Below, one piece after another: positions 16,057 through 25,606 of a stretch of 64,000 nucleotides of DNA. The notes beneath the pieces are model-generated. The model saw nothing but the letters and a program-made list of their open reading frames with translations. It made no database searches and was not told the DNA's origin. Positions within the stretch are counted from its first letter, which is position 1; the number at the start of each line of letters is the position of its first letter. This DNA comes from CAZMGV01 sp964565925 (GTDB lineage Bacteria > JAGRBM01 > JAHCIT01), in the NCBI GenBank assembly GCA_964565925.1, contig CAZMGV010000002.1, positions 186,001 to 250,000 on the forward strand, written 5' to 3'. A program made the position numbers and the translations under genes.

Positions 16057-17787
16057 TTATCTGATCGCCTTCGCCTGGTCGTCAGTAAGCCCCTGCGGAG
16101 CGTAGGGCCCCAGCGGCGAGTTGTACTCGTAAGGACCGCGGTAGACGGTCGGGATGCCGACGAAATTGCCGTGGGCGATCGGCGGCGACGACGTCGACCA
16201 TTCGAGCGTCGTCGACTCCCACGGGTTGTTGCCCGCCGTCTTGCCGCGCTTGAGCGACGTAATGACGTTGTAGAAGAAGAGAATCTGCGTGGCACCCAGG
16301 AAGATCAGCGAGATCGTCATGAACTGGTTGATCTCCTGAAGCTGGTAAAGATGCGGGTAGATCTTCCAGCTGTAGATGCGGCGCTGCATGCCGCCCAGCC
16401 CCAGGATGTGCATCGGCATGAACACGCCGTTATAGAAGATCAGCGTCAACCAGAAGTGGATCTTGCCGATCTTCTCGTCCATCAGCCTGCCGAACATCTT
16501 CGGGAACCAGAAGTAGACGCCCGCGAAGATACCCATCAGCGAGCCGCCGAACAGCACGTAGTGGATATGCGCCACGACCCAGTAGGTATCGTGAATGAAG
16601 AGATCGACCGGAACGGCTGCCGAGTAGATGCCCGACAGTCCGCCGATGGCGAACATGCCGACAAAGCCTAGTGCCCAGAGCATGGCGGTCGTGAGCCGCA
16701 GGCTTCCGCCCCAGATCGTACCCAGCCAGTTGAACGTTTTCACGGCCGACGGCACCGCGATGAAGAACGTCGTCACGAGGAACGTCGTGCCGAGCGTCGG
16801 GCTCATTCCGGAGGTGAACATGTGGTGGCCCCACACGATGAAGCCGAACCCGGCGATCGAGCAGATCGAGTAGATCATGGCGCGGTAGCCGAAAATCGGT
16901 TTGCGCGAGAAGGCCGCGAGCACGTCGCTGACAATGCCCATGGCCGGCAGGATCATGATGTAGACGGCCGGGTGCGAGTAGAACCAGAAGATGTGCTGGA
17001 ACATCAGCGGCTGTCCGCCGGACGCCTGCACGAAGAAGCTCGTTCCGTAGACGCGGTCGAGCAGCTGCATCGTGAGCGCAGAGGCGAGCACCGGGGTCGC
17101 GAACAGTGTGAGCACCGACGTGATAAATATGGACCACACATAGAGCGGCATGCGGAACATCGTCATGCCCGGGGCGCGCATGCCCAGGATCGTGGCGAGG
17201 TAGTTCACGGCGCCCATCGTCGACGAACCGCCGATGATGATGACGCCAAGTGTCCAGCAGGTCTGGCCGATGCCCGAGTACTGGGCGCCGGCGAGCGGCG
17301 GGTAGCTGGTCCAGCCGGCGGCGGCGGAACCGCCCAGCGCGAAGCCGAGCAGGAGGATGAAGATGGCCGGGACCATCGACCAGTAGGAAAGCATGTTGAG
17401 CCGCGGGAACGCCATATCCTTGGCGCCGATCATCAGCGGCACGGCGAAATTGCCGAACGCGCCCACCAGCGAGGGGATGATCACGAGGAAGATCATCACC
17501 GACGCGTGCATGGTGAGGAACTGGTTGTAGCGGTCAGGGGTCGGGATGAGCTTCGAGGCGATCTCGCTGCCCGGCCATGCCAGCTGGATGCGTACCAGCA
17601 GCGCGAACAGGCCGCCGAGAATGACCGCCACCATCGTCGTGAACAGGTACTGGATGCCGATCATCTTGTGATCGCAGGAAAATATGTACTTCTGCATGAA
17701 CGGGAGTTCGTGGTGGCCATGGCCGTCGCCATGTCCGTGATCGTGCCCGTGGTCATGCCCGTGATCGTTGTGCTTCTTGTCGCTCAT
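16057..17787 (-). CDS. ctaD: Cytochrome c oxidase subunit I, A2-type haem-copper oxidase
   Basis: Catalytic subunit of aa3/caa3 oxidase, reducing O2 to water and pumping protons across the inner membrane. Twelve-helix core with haem/CuB ligands visible: TMHASVMIF (low-spin haem), SHPAVY plus WGHHMF (CuB) and HDTYWVVAHIHYVL (high- and low-spin haem). Helix VI reads YSHPAVY in place of the usual GHPEVY: the D-channel Glu is absent and a Tyr-Ser pair is present, the known signature of A2-type oxidases. The N-terminus has a His/Asp/Gly-rich stretch (HDHGHDHGHGDGHGHH) that could bind copper. It follows ctaC by 59 bp in one operon. Subunits III and IV and assembly genes are not in the window. Confidence 0.97.
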   Translation of the reverse strand: MSDKKHNDHGHDHGHDHGHGDGHGHHELPFMQKYIFSCDHKMIGIQYLFTTMVAVILGGLFALLVRIQLAWPGSEIASKLIPTPDRYNQFLTMHASVMIFLVIIPSLVGAFGNFAVPLMIGAKDMAFPRLNMLSYWSMVPAIFILLLGFALGGSAAAGWTSYPPLAGAQYSGIGQTCWTLGVIIIGGSSTMGAVNYLATILGMRAPGMTMFRMPLYVWSIFITSVLTLFATPVLASALTMQLLDRVYGTSFFVQASGGQPLMFQHIFWFYSHPAVYIMILPAMGIVSDVLAAFSRKPIFGYRAMIYSICSIAGFGFIVWGHHMFTSGMSPTLGTTFLVTTFFIAVPSAVKTFNWLGTIWGGSLRLTTAMLWALGFVGMFAIGGLSGIYSAAVPVDLFIHDTYWVVAHIHYVLFGGSLMGIFAGVYFWFPKMFGRLMDEKIGKIHFWLTLIFYNGVFMPMHILGLGGMQRRIYSWKIYPHLYQLQEINQFMTISLIFLGATQILFFYNVITSLKRGKTAGNNPWESTTLEWSTSSPPIAHGNFVGIPTVYRGPYEYNSPLGPYAPQGLTDDQAKAIR

Positions 17788-17846
17788 GGTTGCTGTTCCT
17801 TAAGTAATCTTTGTCAGTCGGTGCGTTCAGGCCGGACGCGGCCGGA

Positions 17847-18677
17847 TCAGAACGATTCCTCGGCGCCGGTGGAGGCCTGCGACGCCACCCAGGCGTTGAA
17901 ATCCTCTTCACTGACGACTTCCACACGGCCGGCCATCTTGAAATGGCCGTTTCCGCAGAGTTCCGCGCAGGCGACCGGGTATTTTCCGAGCTTGGTCGGC
18001 TTCACCCAGATCCGGTTGATGTGACCGGGCAGAGCGTCCTGCTTGATACGCCATTCAGGCACCCAGAAGGCATGGATAACGTCCAGCGAGGTGATCTCGA
18101 ACACGATCACCTTGTTCACCGGAAGCTTGATCGGAGTCAGGTTGTCGAAACCCGAGACGAACTCCTTGGGGAATTCGCGGTCAGGCTGGGCCGATTCCGT
18201 GGAGTTCGTGCCCGTATCGATGATCGGACGGTTCTTTTCCTCGATCGGCTGGCCGTTGTTTTCGAGAACCTCGAAGTTCCAGTTGAACTGGCGGGCCGTC
18301 ACCCGGATGCGGACATCGGGCTTGTCCGGGATCGCGCGGATCTCGGTATTGAGGAGGTTCTCGCTCCACACCGCCAGAACGATGAGGATGAGGACCGGAA
18401 TAATCGTCCAGATAAACTCGAGCTTGTTGGAGCCGTGGGTATATACCGGTACACGACCGTCGCCCTTATCACGGTATTTGAGGGCGAACCACACGAGAAC
18501 CACTTCCACGCCGATGAAGACGACCATTGTGATCCAGATGATCGCCCACATGAGCACGTCGATTTTCTGTGCGGTTTCAGTGATTGCTTCGGGGACCAGG
18601 TATCTCCAGGAGCATCCCGACATCGTCGCCGCAATCACTCCCATAACACCCAGGCGCAGCCAGTTACGCGATTTCAT
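17847..18677 (-). CDS. ctaC: Cytochrome c oxidase subunit II (CuA subunit)
   Basis: Takes electrons from cytochrome c into the binuclear CuA centre. Start ATG 18677 chosen for AGAGGA 7-8 bp upstream; a TTG at 18698 would add seven residues. Lipoprotein-like signal (TMSGC), two transmembrane helices (near residues 35-60 and 85-105), then a cupredoxin domain with the full CuA motif CAELCGNGHFKM. An insert of about 30 residues (TGTNSTESAQPDREF region) lies between cupredoxin strands. No cytochrome c domain is fused at the C-terminus. First gene of the ctaC-ctaD operon. Confidence 0.95.
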   Translation of the reverse strand: MKSRNWLRLGVMGVIAATMSGCSWRYLVPEAITETAQKIDVLMWAIIWITMVVFIGVEVVLVWFALKYRDKGDGRVPVYTHGSNKLEFIWTIIPVLILIVLAVWSENLLNTEIRAIPDKPDVRIRVTARQFNWNFEVLENNGQPIEEKNRPIIDTGTNSTESAQPDREFPKEFVSGFDNLTPIKLPVNKVIVFEITSLDVIHAFWVPEWRIKQDALPGHINRIWVKPTKLGKYPVACAELCGNGHFKMAGRVEVVSEEDFNAWVASQASTGAEESF

Positions 18678-19075
18678 CAACAGTCCTCTTTCCCTCAACT
18701 GGTAACTCCGGACATGGGCAGCTCGCCAACGCGAACTCTCCGGTCATCCGGCCGGGTACCCCTCACTTAGGGGCACCCCCCTGCGACGTTTTGCCGCAGG
18801 CCTCCAGTAGCCCCCGGATCGGCGGTCAGTCAAGACTATGACAACAGTCAGTTTTAAGGAAAAAGAATAGCTAGCGGGGCCCTATCGAACTGGCTGAAAT
18901 TCATGGGGAATTAGACAGTATTGGTCCATGTTTACCTGTCGATTGTATACAGCGCCCAGTGCCGGACCGGCATTGGAACGCCCCCGGCCTCAATCCGGCT
19001 CCTTTCCATACCTGCGCAGGTGCGATATTCAGGGCGAACACGCTGTTCCGGAAACAGGTTACAGGAGACCACGCC
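18678..19075. other. Intergenic region between ctaC and the SIMPL gene
   Basis: Divergent spacer of nearly 400 bp without a convincing gene. In the ctaC leader, GGGT-A-CCCC (18754-18762) pairs with GGGG-C-ACCC (18770-18778), a hairpin with a symmetric mismatch that could act at RNA level. An AT-rich stretch around 18835-18905 is the likely promoter zone, but I cannot assign boxes with confidence. Confidence 0.4.
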
Positions 19076-19786
19076 ATGTCCGATTCGAATACGCCGTCCG
19101 CCTCAAGAGCCCTGCCCGCCGCCATACTCGCCGCGGGCATCGTGCTGGCCGGGGTATTTGTGGGTACCGGTTTCTACAAAGGCCGGAAAGCGGACCGGTT
19201 CGTCAGCGTCAAAGGCTTTGCGGAGCGCGAGGTGAAAGCCGACCGGATCGCCTTCAATCTCTCTTTCCGCAGCGACGGCCAGCAGCTCGACCCGGCGATT
19301 CATGCGGCACTGGCCGACGAAAAAAAGGTCCGCGAATTCCTGAAGAAGAACGGCGTTACCGATGGTGAAATTTCCGTGCAGCCGCCGCGCGTGGAATCTA
19401 CTTACGGAAACAACGGGGTCGGTTCCTATTCGGTGAACAGCACTTTCCTGATCTCAAGCTCCGATGTTCCCAGGATCACGGCGCTCATCTCCAAGCTGTC
19501 GGACCTGCTGTCGGCCGGAGTCGCGCTCTCGGGCTGGGAACCGCCTATGTACTATTTTACCAAACTGAACGAGATAAAACCGCAGATGATCGCCGAAGCG
19601 ACGAAAGACGCCCGCCGTGCGGCCGAGCAGTTCGCCGCCGATTCGGGCAGCCGGGTCGGCGGAATCCGGACCGCCTCGCAGGGGTTTTTCTCGTTCGAGG
19701 GTGAAAACTCCGGAATGCCGGAGATCAACCAGATCGCCAAGAAAGCGCGGGTCGTGATTTCAGCCGACTACTATCTGGTGGACTGA
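19076..19786 (+). CDS. SIMPL-domain (DUF541) protein with N-terminal membrane anchor
   Basis: 236 aa. Start ATG 19076 chosen for CAGGAGA upstream and the anchor that follows; the reading frame opens earlier at 18959 without support. One transmembrane helix (AAILAAGIVLAGVFVGTGFY), then the SIMPL fold beginning VSVKGFAEREVKADRIAFNL. Members are periplasmic or membrane-anchored proteins of poorly defined function, some linked to oxidative stress or signalling. Its stop is 17 bp from the convergent kinase stop. Confidence 0.85.
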   Translation: MSDSNTPSASRALPAAILAAGIVLAGVFVGTGFYKGRKADRFVSVKGFAEREVKADRIAFNLSFRSDGQQLDPAIHAALADEKKVREFLKKNGVTDGEISVQPPRVESTYGNNGVGSYSVNSTFLISSSDVPRITALISKLSDLLSAGVALSGWEPPMYYFTKLNEIKPQMIAEATKDARRAAEQFAADSGSRVGGIRTASQGFFSFEGENSGMPEINQIAKKARVVISADYYLVD

Positions 19787-19802
19787 GTAACTGCAGGGCA
19801 TC

Positions 19803-21956
19803 TCACGGCAGCACGATTTCGAGGGTCGCCTTCTGTCCGTCGGGCGGCATGATTGAAAGTCTGTTCGTGCCCTTGGCGAGCTTCAGGTCCGACACCGGTG
19901 TCGTCCGTACGGATCGGCCGTTCAGATCCACCTGTGCGTAGGGCTTCACGTTCACGCTGGCCGTGCCGCCCAGCGCGTTTCCGTTCTGGCGGGAGATCTC
20001 GAGTCTCAGGGTCAGGTCCTGCCCGCCCGGGAACTGTCCGCGGAACAGATAGTTCCCCTCGCCGATGTCGGCACCGCCTCTGGCGGCCGGTTTCCCGTTC
20101 ATCGTCAGGCCGTTCACCGCGCGGCCACTCCATGCCAGACGGGCGACGACCGGTTCCAGTTTCAGGGAGAGGTCTTCCGGCGACCCGTTGAACGGCATGA
20201 ACACGTCCTGCGCGTAGGTGCGATAGCCGTCTTTCTGCACTTCCAGCTTGTAGATCTTTCCCGGTTCGGCCTTGTCCCAGTTGAACGGCGTCATTCCCAT
20301 TTCCTTGCCGTCGATACTGACCTGGGCCCTTTCAGGTTTCGATTTGACCAGAAGACGGGTTTCCGCACGGACCATTTCCACCGTCATCCGGCGCATCAGA
20401 GCCGATTCGAGGGTGAATTCGATGACCTCCGTACGATAGCCGTCCAGCATAAAGGCGATCTTGTTCGGGGCGAACAGTTCCACGTCCTTCATCTCGGCCG
20501 GTGTCGTCAGACCGGTCTCCTTGCCGTTCAGGACGATGGCGGCTCCCGCCGGGACCGAAGCGGCGAAGATACGGCCCTTTTCGCGTTCCAGTGTGTACTG
20601 GATCTTCTGCTGGCCCGGAGCTTCCACACGCAGCGTAGCGGCAAGCGGTTTGTGGTTTTCGGCCTCGATCCGCACGGGATAGTTTTTGCCGACAACAATA
20701 TCGTGAAGCTCGACCGGAGTTCTGCCTTCGAGCCACGCCCCGTCCAGATTGATCCGGGCGCCGGGCGGATCGGTGACGACGGAGGCGATCGCCAGCTTGG
20801 GCGCACGGGTCGCCTTGTACCACTGCTTCCCGTACCAGGCACCTCCGGTCACCACCAGAAAAATCAGCGTCATCACGACCGGGTTGTAAAGTTTTCCGAG
20901 CGCGCCCAGCGGCAGCGGGTCTTCAGCCGCCGAGATTTCTGTAATACCCGAGGCCACAGCCGTACGCTCGGCATTGTGATTGTGCTTGTAGATGGCGATT
21001 TTCTCGCCGAAGAACTCCTCCATCCAGGTCTTGAGCGACGGGCCTTCGCCGCAGGCCTTCGTCAGCCGCAGCGTCTCGAACGTTTCGAGCATCTCGGACG
21101 TCGAGGCGTAGCGGTCCTCGGGCCGGTAAGCCAGAGCCTTCTTGAGCGCGTCCCTGAGCGCTGCCGGCACCCGTTCCCACAGGTCGCGCCCGTCCAGTTC
21201 GCAGGAGATATCGCCCGCCGCGATCTTTTCGAACATCGGCTTGAGGCCGAGCCTGGACGGGAACAGCTTTTCCAGAGCGAACAGTTCGAACCCGACGCAG
21301 GCGGCGCTAAACAGGTCAGTCCGGAAATCGAGCGGCTTGCCCGAGATCTGCTCCGGCGACATGTAGGAATACGAACCCTTGAGCGTCCCGGCATCGGTCT
21401 TGTTGTCGTAAAGGGTCGCCTTGGCGAGTCCGAAGTCGATAATTTTGAGCTCGCCCTCGAAGGATACCAGCAGGTTCTTGGGTGATATGTCCCGGTGGAC
21501 GATATGGAGCTGGGAACCGTCGGTGTCGGCCTTCCGGTGGGCGTAGTCGAGACCGCGCAGAAGCTGCACGAACAGTTCGAGCACGACAGTCGGCGGAATC
21601 AGGATCCCCCGGCTTTTCACCTCGTCCAGCAGGTCGCTCACGTTCTCGCCCAGCAGATACTCCATGGCGATGAAGTAGGAGTCGTCCATCTTCCCGAGGT
21701 CGTAGATCTGGATAATGTTGGAGTGGTTGAGCTTGGAGGCGAGCCGGGCCTCGTTCAGGAACATCCGTACAAAGCTCTGGTTCTGCGCATAAATCGGCAG
21801 GAGCTTCTTGATAACCAGTTCCTTTTCGAACCCCGCGTCGCGTTTGAGCCGCGCAAGATAAATCTCGCCCATCCCTCCGGACGCGATTTTCTTCACGATC
21901 CGGTAGGAGGTGGCCGTCGATTCGGACGGCAACGGTTCGAGAGCCGGTTCAGACAT
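19803..21956 (-). CDS. Transmembrane Ser/Thr protein kinase with three PEGA domains
   Basis: Residues 1-300 form a Hanks-type kinase: KKIASGGMGEIYLA (P-loop), VIKKLLP (Lys), HRDISPKN (catalytic loop), DFGLAKA, and the APE region SYMSPEQISG. The HRDxSPxN loop, with Ser in place of the usual Lys, is typical of myxobacterial kinases. A transmembrane helix (VVMTLIFLVVTGGAWYG, near residue 370) leads to three PEGA domains (DPPGARINLDG, VPAGAAIVLNG, KPERAQVSIDG) and a C-terminal beta-rich part. The kinase is predicted cytoplasmic and the PEGA domains periplasmic. It may be co-transcribed with the upstream OB-HD gene (102-bp gap). Confidence 0.93.
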   Translation of the reverse strand: MSEPALEPLPSESTATSYRIVKKIASGGMGEIYLARLKRDAGFEKELVIKKLLPIYAQNQSFVRMFLNEARLASKLNHSNIIQIYDLGKMDDSYFIAMEYLLGENVSDLLDEVKSRGILIPPTVVLELFVQLLRGLDYAHRKADTDGSQLHIVHRDISPKNLLVSFEGELKIIDFGLAKATLYDNKTDAGTLKGSYSYMSPEQISGKPLDFRTDLFSAACVGFELFALEKLFPSRLGLKPMFEKIAAGDISCELDGRDLWERVPAALRDALKKALAYRPEDRYASTSEMLETFETLRLTKACGEGPSLKTWMEEFFGEKIAIYKHNHNAERTAVASGITEISAAEDPLPLGALGKLYNPVVMTLIFLVVTGGAWYGKQWYKATRAPKLAIASVVTDPPGARINLDGAWLEGRTPVELHDIVVGKNYPVRIEAENHKPLAATLRVEAPGQQKIQYTLEREKGRIFAASVPAGAAIVLNGKETGLTTPAEMKDVELFAPNKIAFMLDGYRTEVIEFTLESALMRRMTVEMVRAETRLLVKSKPERAQVSIDGKEMGMTPFNWDKAEPGKIYKLEVQKDGYRTYAQDVFMPFNGSPEDLSLKLEPVVARLAWSGRAVNGLTMNGKPAARGGADIGEGNYLFRGQFPGGQDLTLRLEISRQNGNALGGTASVNVKPYAQVDLNGRSVRTTPVSDLKLAKGTNRLSIMPPDGQKATLEIVLP

Positions 21957-22058
21957 TCAGCGTGCGGGCCCCGCTAACGGGTCCGGCAACCTCCCCTTTC
22001 CACTCGTCTACATCGGAGCCGCCGCGACAGAGCCATTGCCCCGGAGCCCCCATCGCGC

Positions 22059-23264
22059 TCAACGGGACGAGAACAGGTCCCGTACCATTGGCATGTCCTT
22101 GGCTTCTTCCTGGCCGGAGGTTTTTGTTTTCGCCGGTTTGGCAGCCGGTTTTTCACGAGCGGAGCCACGCCCGTCGCCGCCGTTATTATCCACCGGTTTG
22201 ACTGCAGCCACCGGGCTCGAAGCGGTCTCCACATATTCCCCGGACAACCCTTCGCGGCCGCCCTTCTCCACCGGAAGCGGGACAAAGCCGGCGGGCAGCT
22301 CCCGCGGACGGTCACCCCGGTAGAGCGGTCCCTGGAACTGCTTCTGGTAGTCGGTCCACCGGCCGTTCACTTCCGGGTTGCCTTCCAGCGCCATCGACAT
22401 CTGGTTCACCTTGGAATCCAGGTTATCCGCCATGTGGACGACCATCGCCTCTAGCGTCTGGGGGAGTTTCGGTGAGCCGAATTCGTACTGTCCGTGATGA
22501 GCGGCAATCAGGTGCTGGCATTCGAGCATCAGCGGCTCGGGGAAACCGGGAATCGCCGAGGCGATCTCCTTCACCTTCCCGACCGCCATCACGAGATGCC
22601 CCACGAGCCGGCCCGAATCGGTCATATCCAGCTTGCGGTCCCACGAATATTCCCACACCTTGCCCATGTCGTGCATGACCGCGCCGACAAGGCACAGATC
22701 CTGGTTCACCTGCGGGTAGTGCGGCGTGATCCGTTTCATCAGATAAATGAGCGACAGGGTATGTTCGAGCAGACCGCCGAGCCACGCGTGGTGGTTTCCC
22801 ATGGCGGCCGGAGCCTGTCGAAAGCGGACAGCGAAGGCTTCATCGTCCAGCAGGCGGTTCAGAAGTTCCCGCAGGAACGGGTCCTGCATCGCATTCACGT
22901 GTTCACGCAACCGGGTCCACATCCAGGGGACATCGCACTTGGTAGCCTTGAGAAACATGGACGGGTCGACATCGGCGTCGTCCACGCGGTCGACCGCGTT
23001 CAGTTTCAGCTGGACCACGCCCTTGTATTCGTTGGCGAGGCCTTCGATCCGCACATAGTCGCCGGACTTGAAACGGGTGGCCATCCGTTCGGCATCGTCC
23101 CACACCCGGCATTCGATGGAACCGGTACGGTCCTGGAGTTTCACGCGGAGATACGGTCCTGTCCGCGCCTGGGACAGGCTGGCGTCGGCGCAGAGGTACA
23201 CCCCCGTCACGCGGTCGCCGTCCGATATATCCTTTACAAACTGCCGTTCTGTTTTTTCAGGCAC
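22059..23264 (-). CDS. OB-fold plus HD-domain protein, YhaM-like 3'-5' exoribonuclease
   Basis: Residues 1-105 form an OB-fold nucleic-acid-binding domain (GPYLRVKLQDRTGSIECRVW). Residues 155-300 form an HD phosphohydrolase domain with metal ligands HHAWLGGLLEHT, MHDMGK (HD) and HHGQYEFGSPK. This order matches YhaM/CbfI exoribonucleases that degrade RNA from the 3' end. The last 85 residues are low-complexity (KPAAKPAKTKTSG). Start ATG 23264; the spacer to the divergent mnmE is 175 bp. Confidence 0.88.
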   Translation of the reverse strand: MPEKTERQFVKDISDGDRVTGVYLCADASLSQARTGPYLRVKLQDRTGSIECRVWDDAERMATRFKSGDYVRIEGLANEYKGVVQLKLNAVDRVDDADVDPSMFLKATKCDVPWMWTRLREHVNAMQDPFLRELLNRLLDDEAFAVRFRQAPAAMGNHHAWLGGLLEHTLSLIYLMKRITPHYPQVNQDLCLVGAVMHDMGKVWEYSWDRKLDMTDSGRLVGHLVMAVGKVKEIASAIPGFPEPLMLECQHLIAAHHGQYEFGSPKLPQTLEAMVVHMADNLDSKVNQMSMALEGNPEVNGRWTDYQKQFQGPLYRGDRPRELPAGFVPLPVEKGGREGLSGEYVETASSPVAAVKPVDNNGGDGRGSAREKPAAKPAKTKTSGQEEAKDMPMVRDLFSSR

Positions 23265-23439
23265 TGTTCACCCGCCGGTTCCGGTCCGCACAGACTGACC
23301 TGACAGACAGCCGTTCGGCCCGGAAATTTCCGAATATCGCACGCCCCCGGGACTGAAAGCCAACTTTACCGCTCTCCGGCGCGGGGTTTCAACCCGGCGG
23401 GCCGAAAAGTTCCCCGGTTTGTTCTATGCTCCCGGCCGT

Positions 23440-24798
23440 ATGGCACTCCCGCCTCTGGACGACACTATCGCGGCTATCTCGACGGCACCGGCTGCCTCCG
23501 CGATCGGCATCGTACGGGTCACCGGACCGAAGTCGTTCGAATCGGTTGAAAAACTGACCCGTCAGAAACCCGCAGAACCCAACCACCTGGTACGCCGCAC
23601 GCTCGTGCATCCGGCCTCGGGGCGGATTCTGGACGACGCAATGACCGTGGTGTTCAAGGCTCCGAACAGCTTCACCGGGGAAGACATGGCGGAGTTTCAC
23701 GCCCACGGGAACTGGTCGCTACTGCTGGATATTCTCGAAGCCATCCTCGGCACCGGCGTGCGACGGGCAGGTCCCGGCGAGTTCACGTTCCGGGCGTTCG
23801 TAAACCGGAAGATGGATCTCGCCCGGGCGGAGGCAGTGGCCGACCTGATCCACGCCCGCTCGGAAGAAGGCCGGCGTTCCGCGGCCGAGGCCCTCGCCGG
23901 TCAGCTCAGCGCCAAATATCTTCACTGGAAGGAACGGATTCTCCGGTGGAAGGCGCTTGTCGAAGTATCGATAGATTTCAGCGAGGACGTGCGGGAAGAT
24001 GAACAGCCTCCGGTGCTTGCGTCCGAGGTCGAGGAACTCCGCCACGAAATCGACGCGCTCATCCGGACCTATCAGCTTGGCAAGGCGATCACGGAAGGTG
24101 TCCGAGTCGTTCTCGCCGGAAGCCCCAATGCCGGAAAATCGTCGCTCTTCAACCGGCTGCTCCGGGACAACCGGGCGATCGTCCACGACGAACCGGGTAC
24201 CACCCGGGACCGGATCGAGGAGTGGTGTAATCTGGGCAAACTGTCGGCGCGCCTGGTCGATACTGCCGGTATCCGGGCAGGAGTGGCCGGTGTCGAGGCA
24301 CAGGGGATCGAGCGCTCCCGGGAAGCGCTCTCCACCGCCGATCTGGTCCTGCATGTCGTCGACTCCACAGCGGGTCTGACGGACGAAGACCGAGGTGTCA
24401 TCCGGAACGTGGAACCGGAACGGCGCCTGGGCGTCTGGCACAAGACTGACCTCAACGGAGCCAGACCCGTGCCGTCCGAAGGCGGTCCATGGCTGCGGGT
24501 AAGCAGCGTGACCGGTGACGGCATGCACGAACTGGTCGAAACCCTTGAGCGGCGGCTCAGCCACGGTGTCGAACCCCGTGAAGGGCTGGTCATTGTTCGT
24601 GCCCGCCACCGGGATACGCTTCAGGAAGTTTCCGGAGCACTGGAAAATGCCGCCAACCTCATGCGAAAAGGCCGATCGGCGGAAATTGTCGCCGTAGAGC
24701 TTAAACGGGCGCTGGACGGGATTGGCGAACTGACCGGCGAAACAACCACGGAAGACGTTCTCGGGAAGATTTTTAGCGAGTTCTGTATCGGGAAATGA
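23440..24798 (+). CDS. mnmE: tRNA uridine-5-carboxymethylaminomethyl modification GTPase MnmE
   Basis: With MnmG, installs cmnm5 groups on wobble U34 of certain tRNAs. Start at ATG 23440 (ALPPLDDTIAAIST, the family-typical N-terminus). N-terminal formyl-THF-binding domain, helical domain, inserted G domain with G1 GSPNAGKSS, switch I DEPGTTRD, G3 DTAG, and the conserved C-terminus ending EFCIGK with the catalytic Cys. The G4 motif reads HKTD where NKxD is expected, placing His at the guanine-contacting Asn. TATGCT at 23425-23430 is a possible -10 box very close to the start. Confidence 0.95.
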   Translation: MALPPLDDTIAAISTAPAASAIGIVRVTGPKSFESVEKLTRQKPAEPNHLVRRTLVHPASGRILDDAMTVVFKAPNSFTGEDMAEFHAHGNWSLLLDILEAILGTGVRRAGPGEFTFRAFVNRKMDLARAEAVADLIHARSEEGRRSAAEALAGQLSAKYLHWKERILRWKALVEVSIDFSEDVREDEQPPVLASEVEELRHEIDALIRTYQLGKAITEGVRVVLAGSPNAGKSSLFNRLLRDNRAIVHDEPGTTRDRIEEWCNLGKLSARLVDTAGIRAGVAGVEAQGIERSREALSTADLVLHVVDSTAGLTDEDRGVIRNVEPERRLGVWHKTDLNGARPVPSEGGPWLRVSSVTGDGMHELVETLERRLSHGVEPREGLVIVRARHRDTLQEVSGALENAANLMRKGRSAEIVAVELKRALDGIGELTGETTTEDVLGKIFSEFCIGK

Positions 24799-24899
24799 AT
24801 CCCGTTCGGAAGCTGGCGTGTTAACAAGCCCTTCCGGTTATACGAGTTTCAGCCCATACTGCTTATCTAGGGTTGCAGGTCTGTTCAGGGGGTTCCGTC

Positions 24900-25604
24900 A
24901 TGCGCCGCATCGCCGCCATGTTCATTGTTTCAATTGCCGCCGCACTGGGCGCCGGGTGCGCGACTTCGGTCGATCACGATCGTGTGCCGGAACAACAGCC
25001 GGGTTTCCAGGAAGAACTCGGCAAGGGAAAGCTCTACGTGTCGGCGCTTCCGATTTCAGGGATGGCTTCACGGCTGGGCAAGGTGATCGGCGTCGTCGAC
25101 GCTCCGGTGGAAGACGTCTGGAAAGTGGTCGTCGACTACCCTACCTATAAGGAATACATGCCGCTCGTCTGGGAAAGCGAGATCGTGAAGTCGCAGGGGA
25201 ACAAGGCGGACATCCGTCTCCAGTACGAAGTGAAACCGATCCCGGTCAAATACTGGACCATTCTGCGCATGTCTCATAATCCGCAGCTCTTCCACATCGA
25301 CTGGCAGCAGGTGGAAGGCAATCTCAAGGACACCTACGGAAGCTGGGATCTGGCGCCCTACCCCGGCCCCGGAGGCAAGCGTACCAAGGTCACCTATCAG
25401 CTCTATTTTGAAATAGGCAACGCCGTGCTCGACACCGGCGCCGACTGGCTGACCGAAACGGTACTGCCCGGCGTCATCAGCCGGCTGCGCGACCGGATGA
25501 AAAAAATCGACATTGCGATACTCACCGTGCCCGAGTTCGCCAGACCGCAGGCAAAACAGGAACAGAGCATGGACAAGGCAATGGAAGGTGTGGAACTGAG
25601 ATAG
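24900..25604 (+). CDS. SRPBCC/START-like lipoprotein
   Basis: Start ATG 24900 chosen for AGGGGG 8 bp upstream and the signal peptide with lipobox GAGC. The mature part matches the polyketide-cyclase/START-like fold seen in SRPBCC proteins: VDAPVEDVWKVVVDYPTYKEYMP at the start of the helix-grip and DTYGSWDLAPY later. Such domains bind hydrophobic ligands; a role in lipid handling at the outer or inner membrane is inferred. Convergent with the SGNH gene (2-bp gap). Confidence 0.8.
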   Translation: MRRIAAMFIVSIAAALGAGCATSVDHDRVPEQQPGFQEELGKGKLYVSALPISGMASRLGKVIGVVDAPVEDVWKVVVDYPTYKEYMPLVWESEIVKSQGNKADIRLQYEVKPIPVKYWTILRMSHNPQLFHIDWQQVEGNLKDTYGSWDLAPYPGPGGKRTKVTYQLYFEIGNAVLDTGADWLTETVLPGVISRLRDRMKKIDIAILTVPEFARPQAKQEQSMDKAMEGVELR

Positions 25605-25606
25605 TC

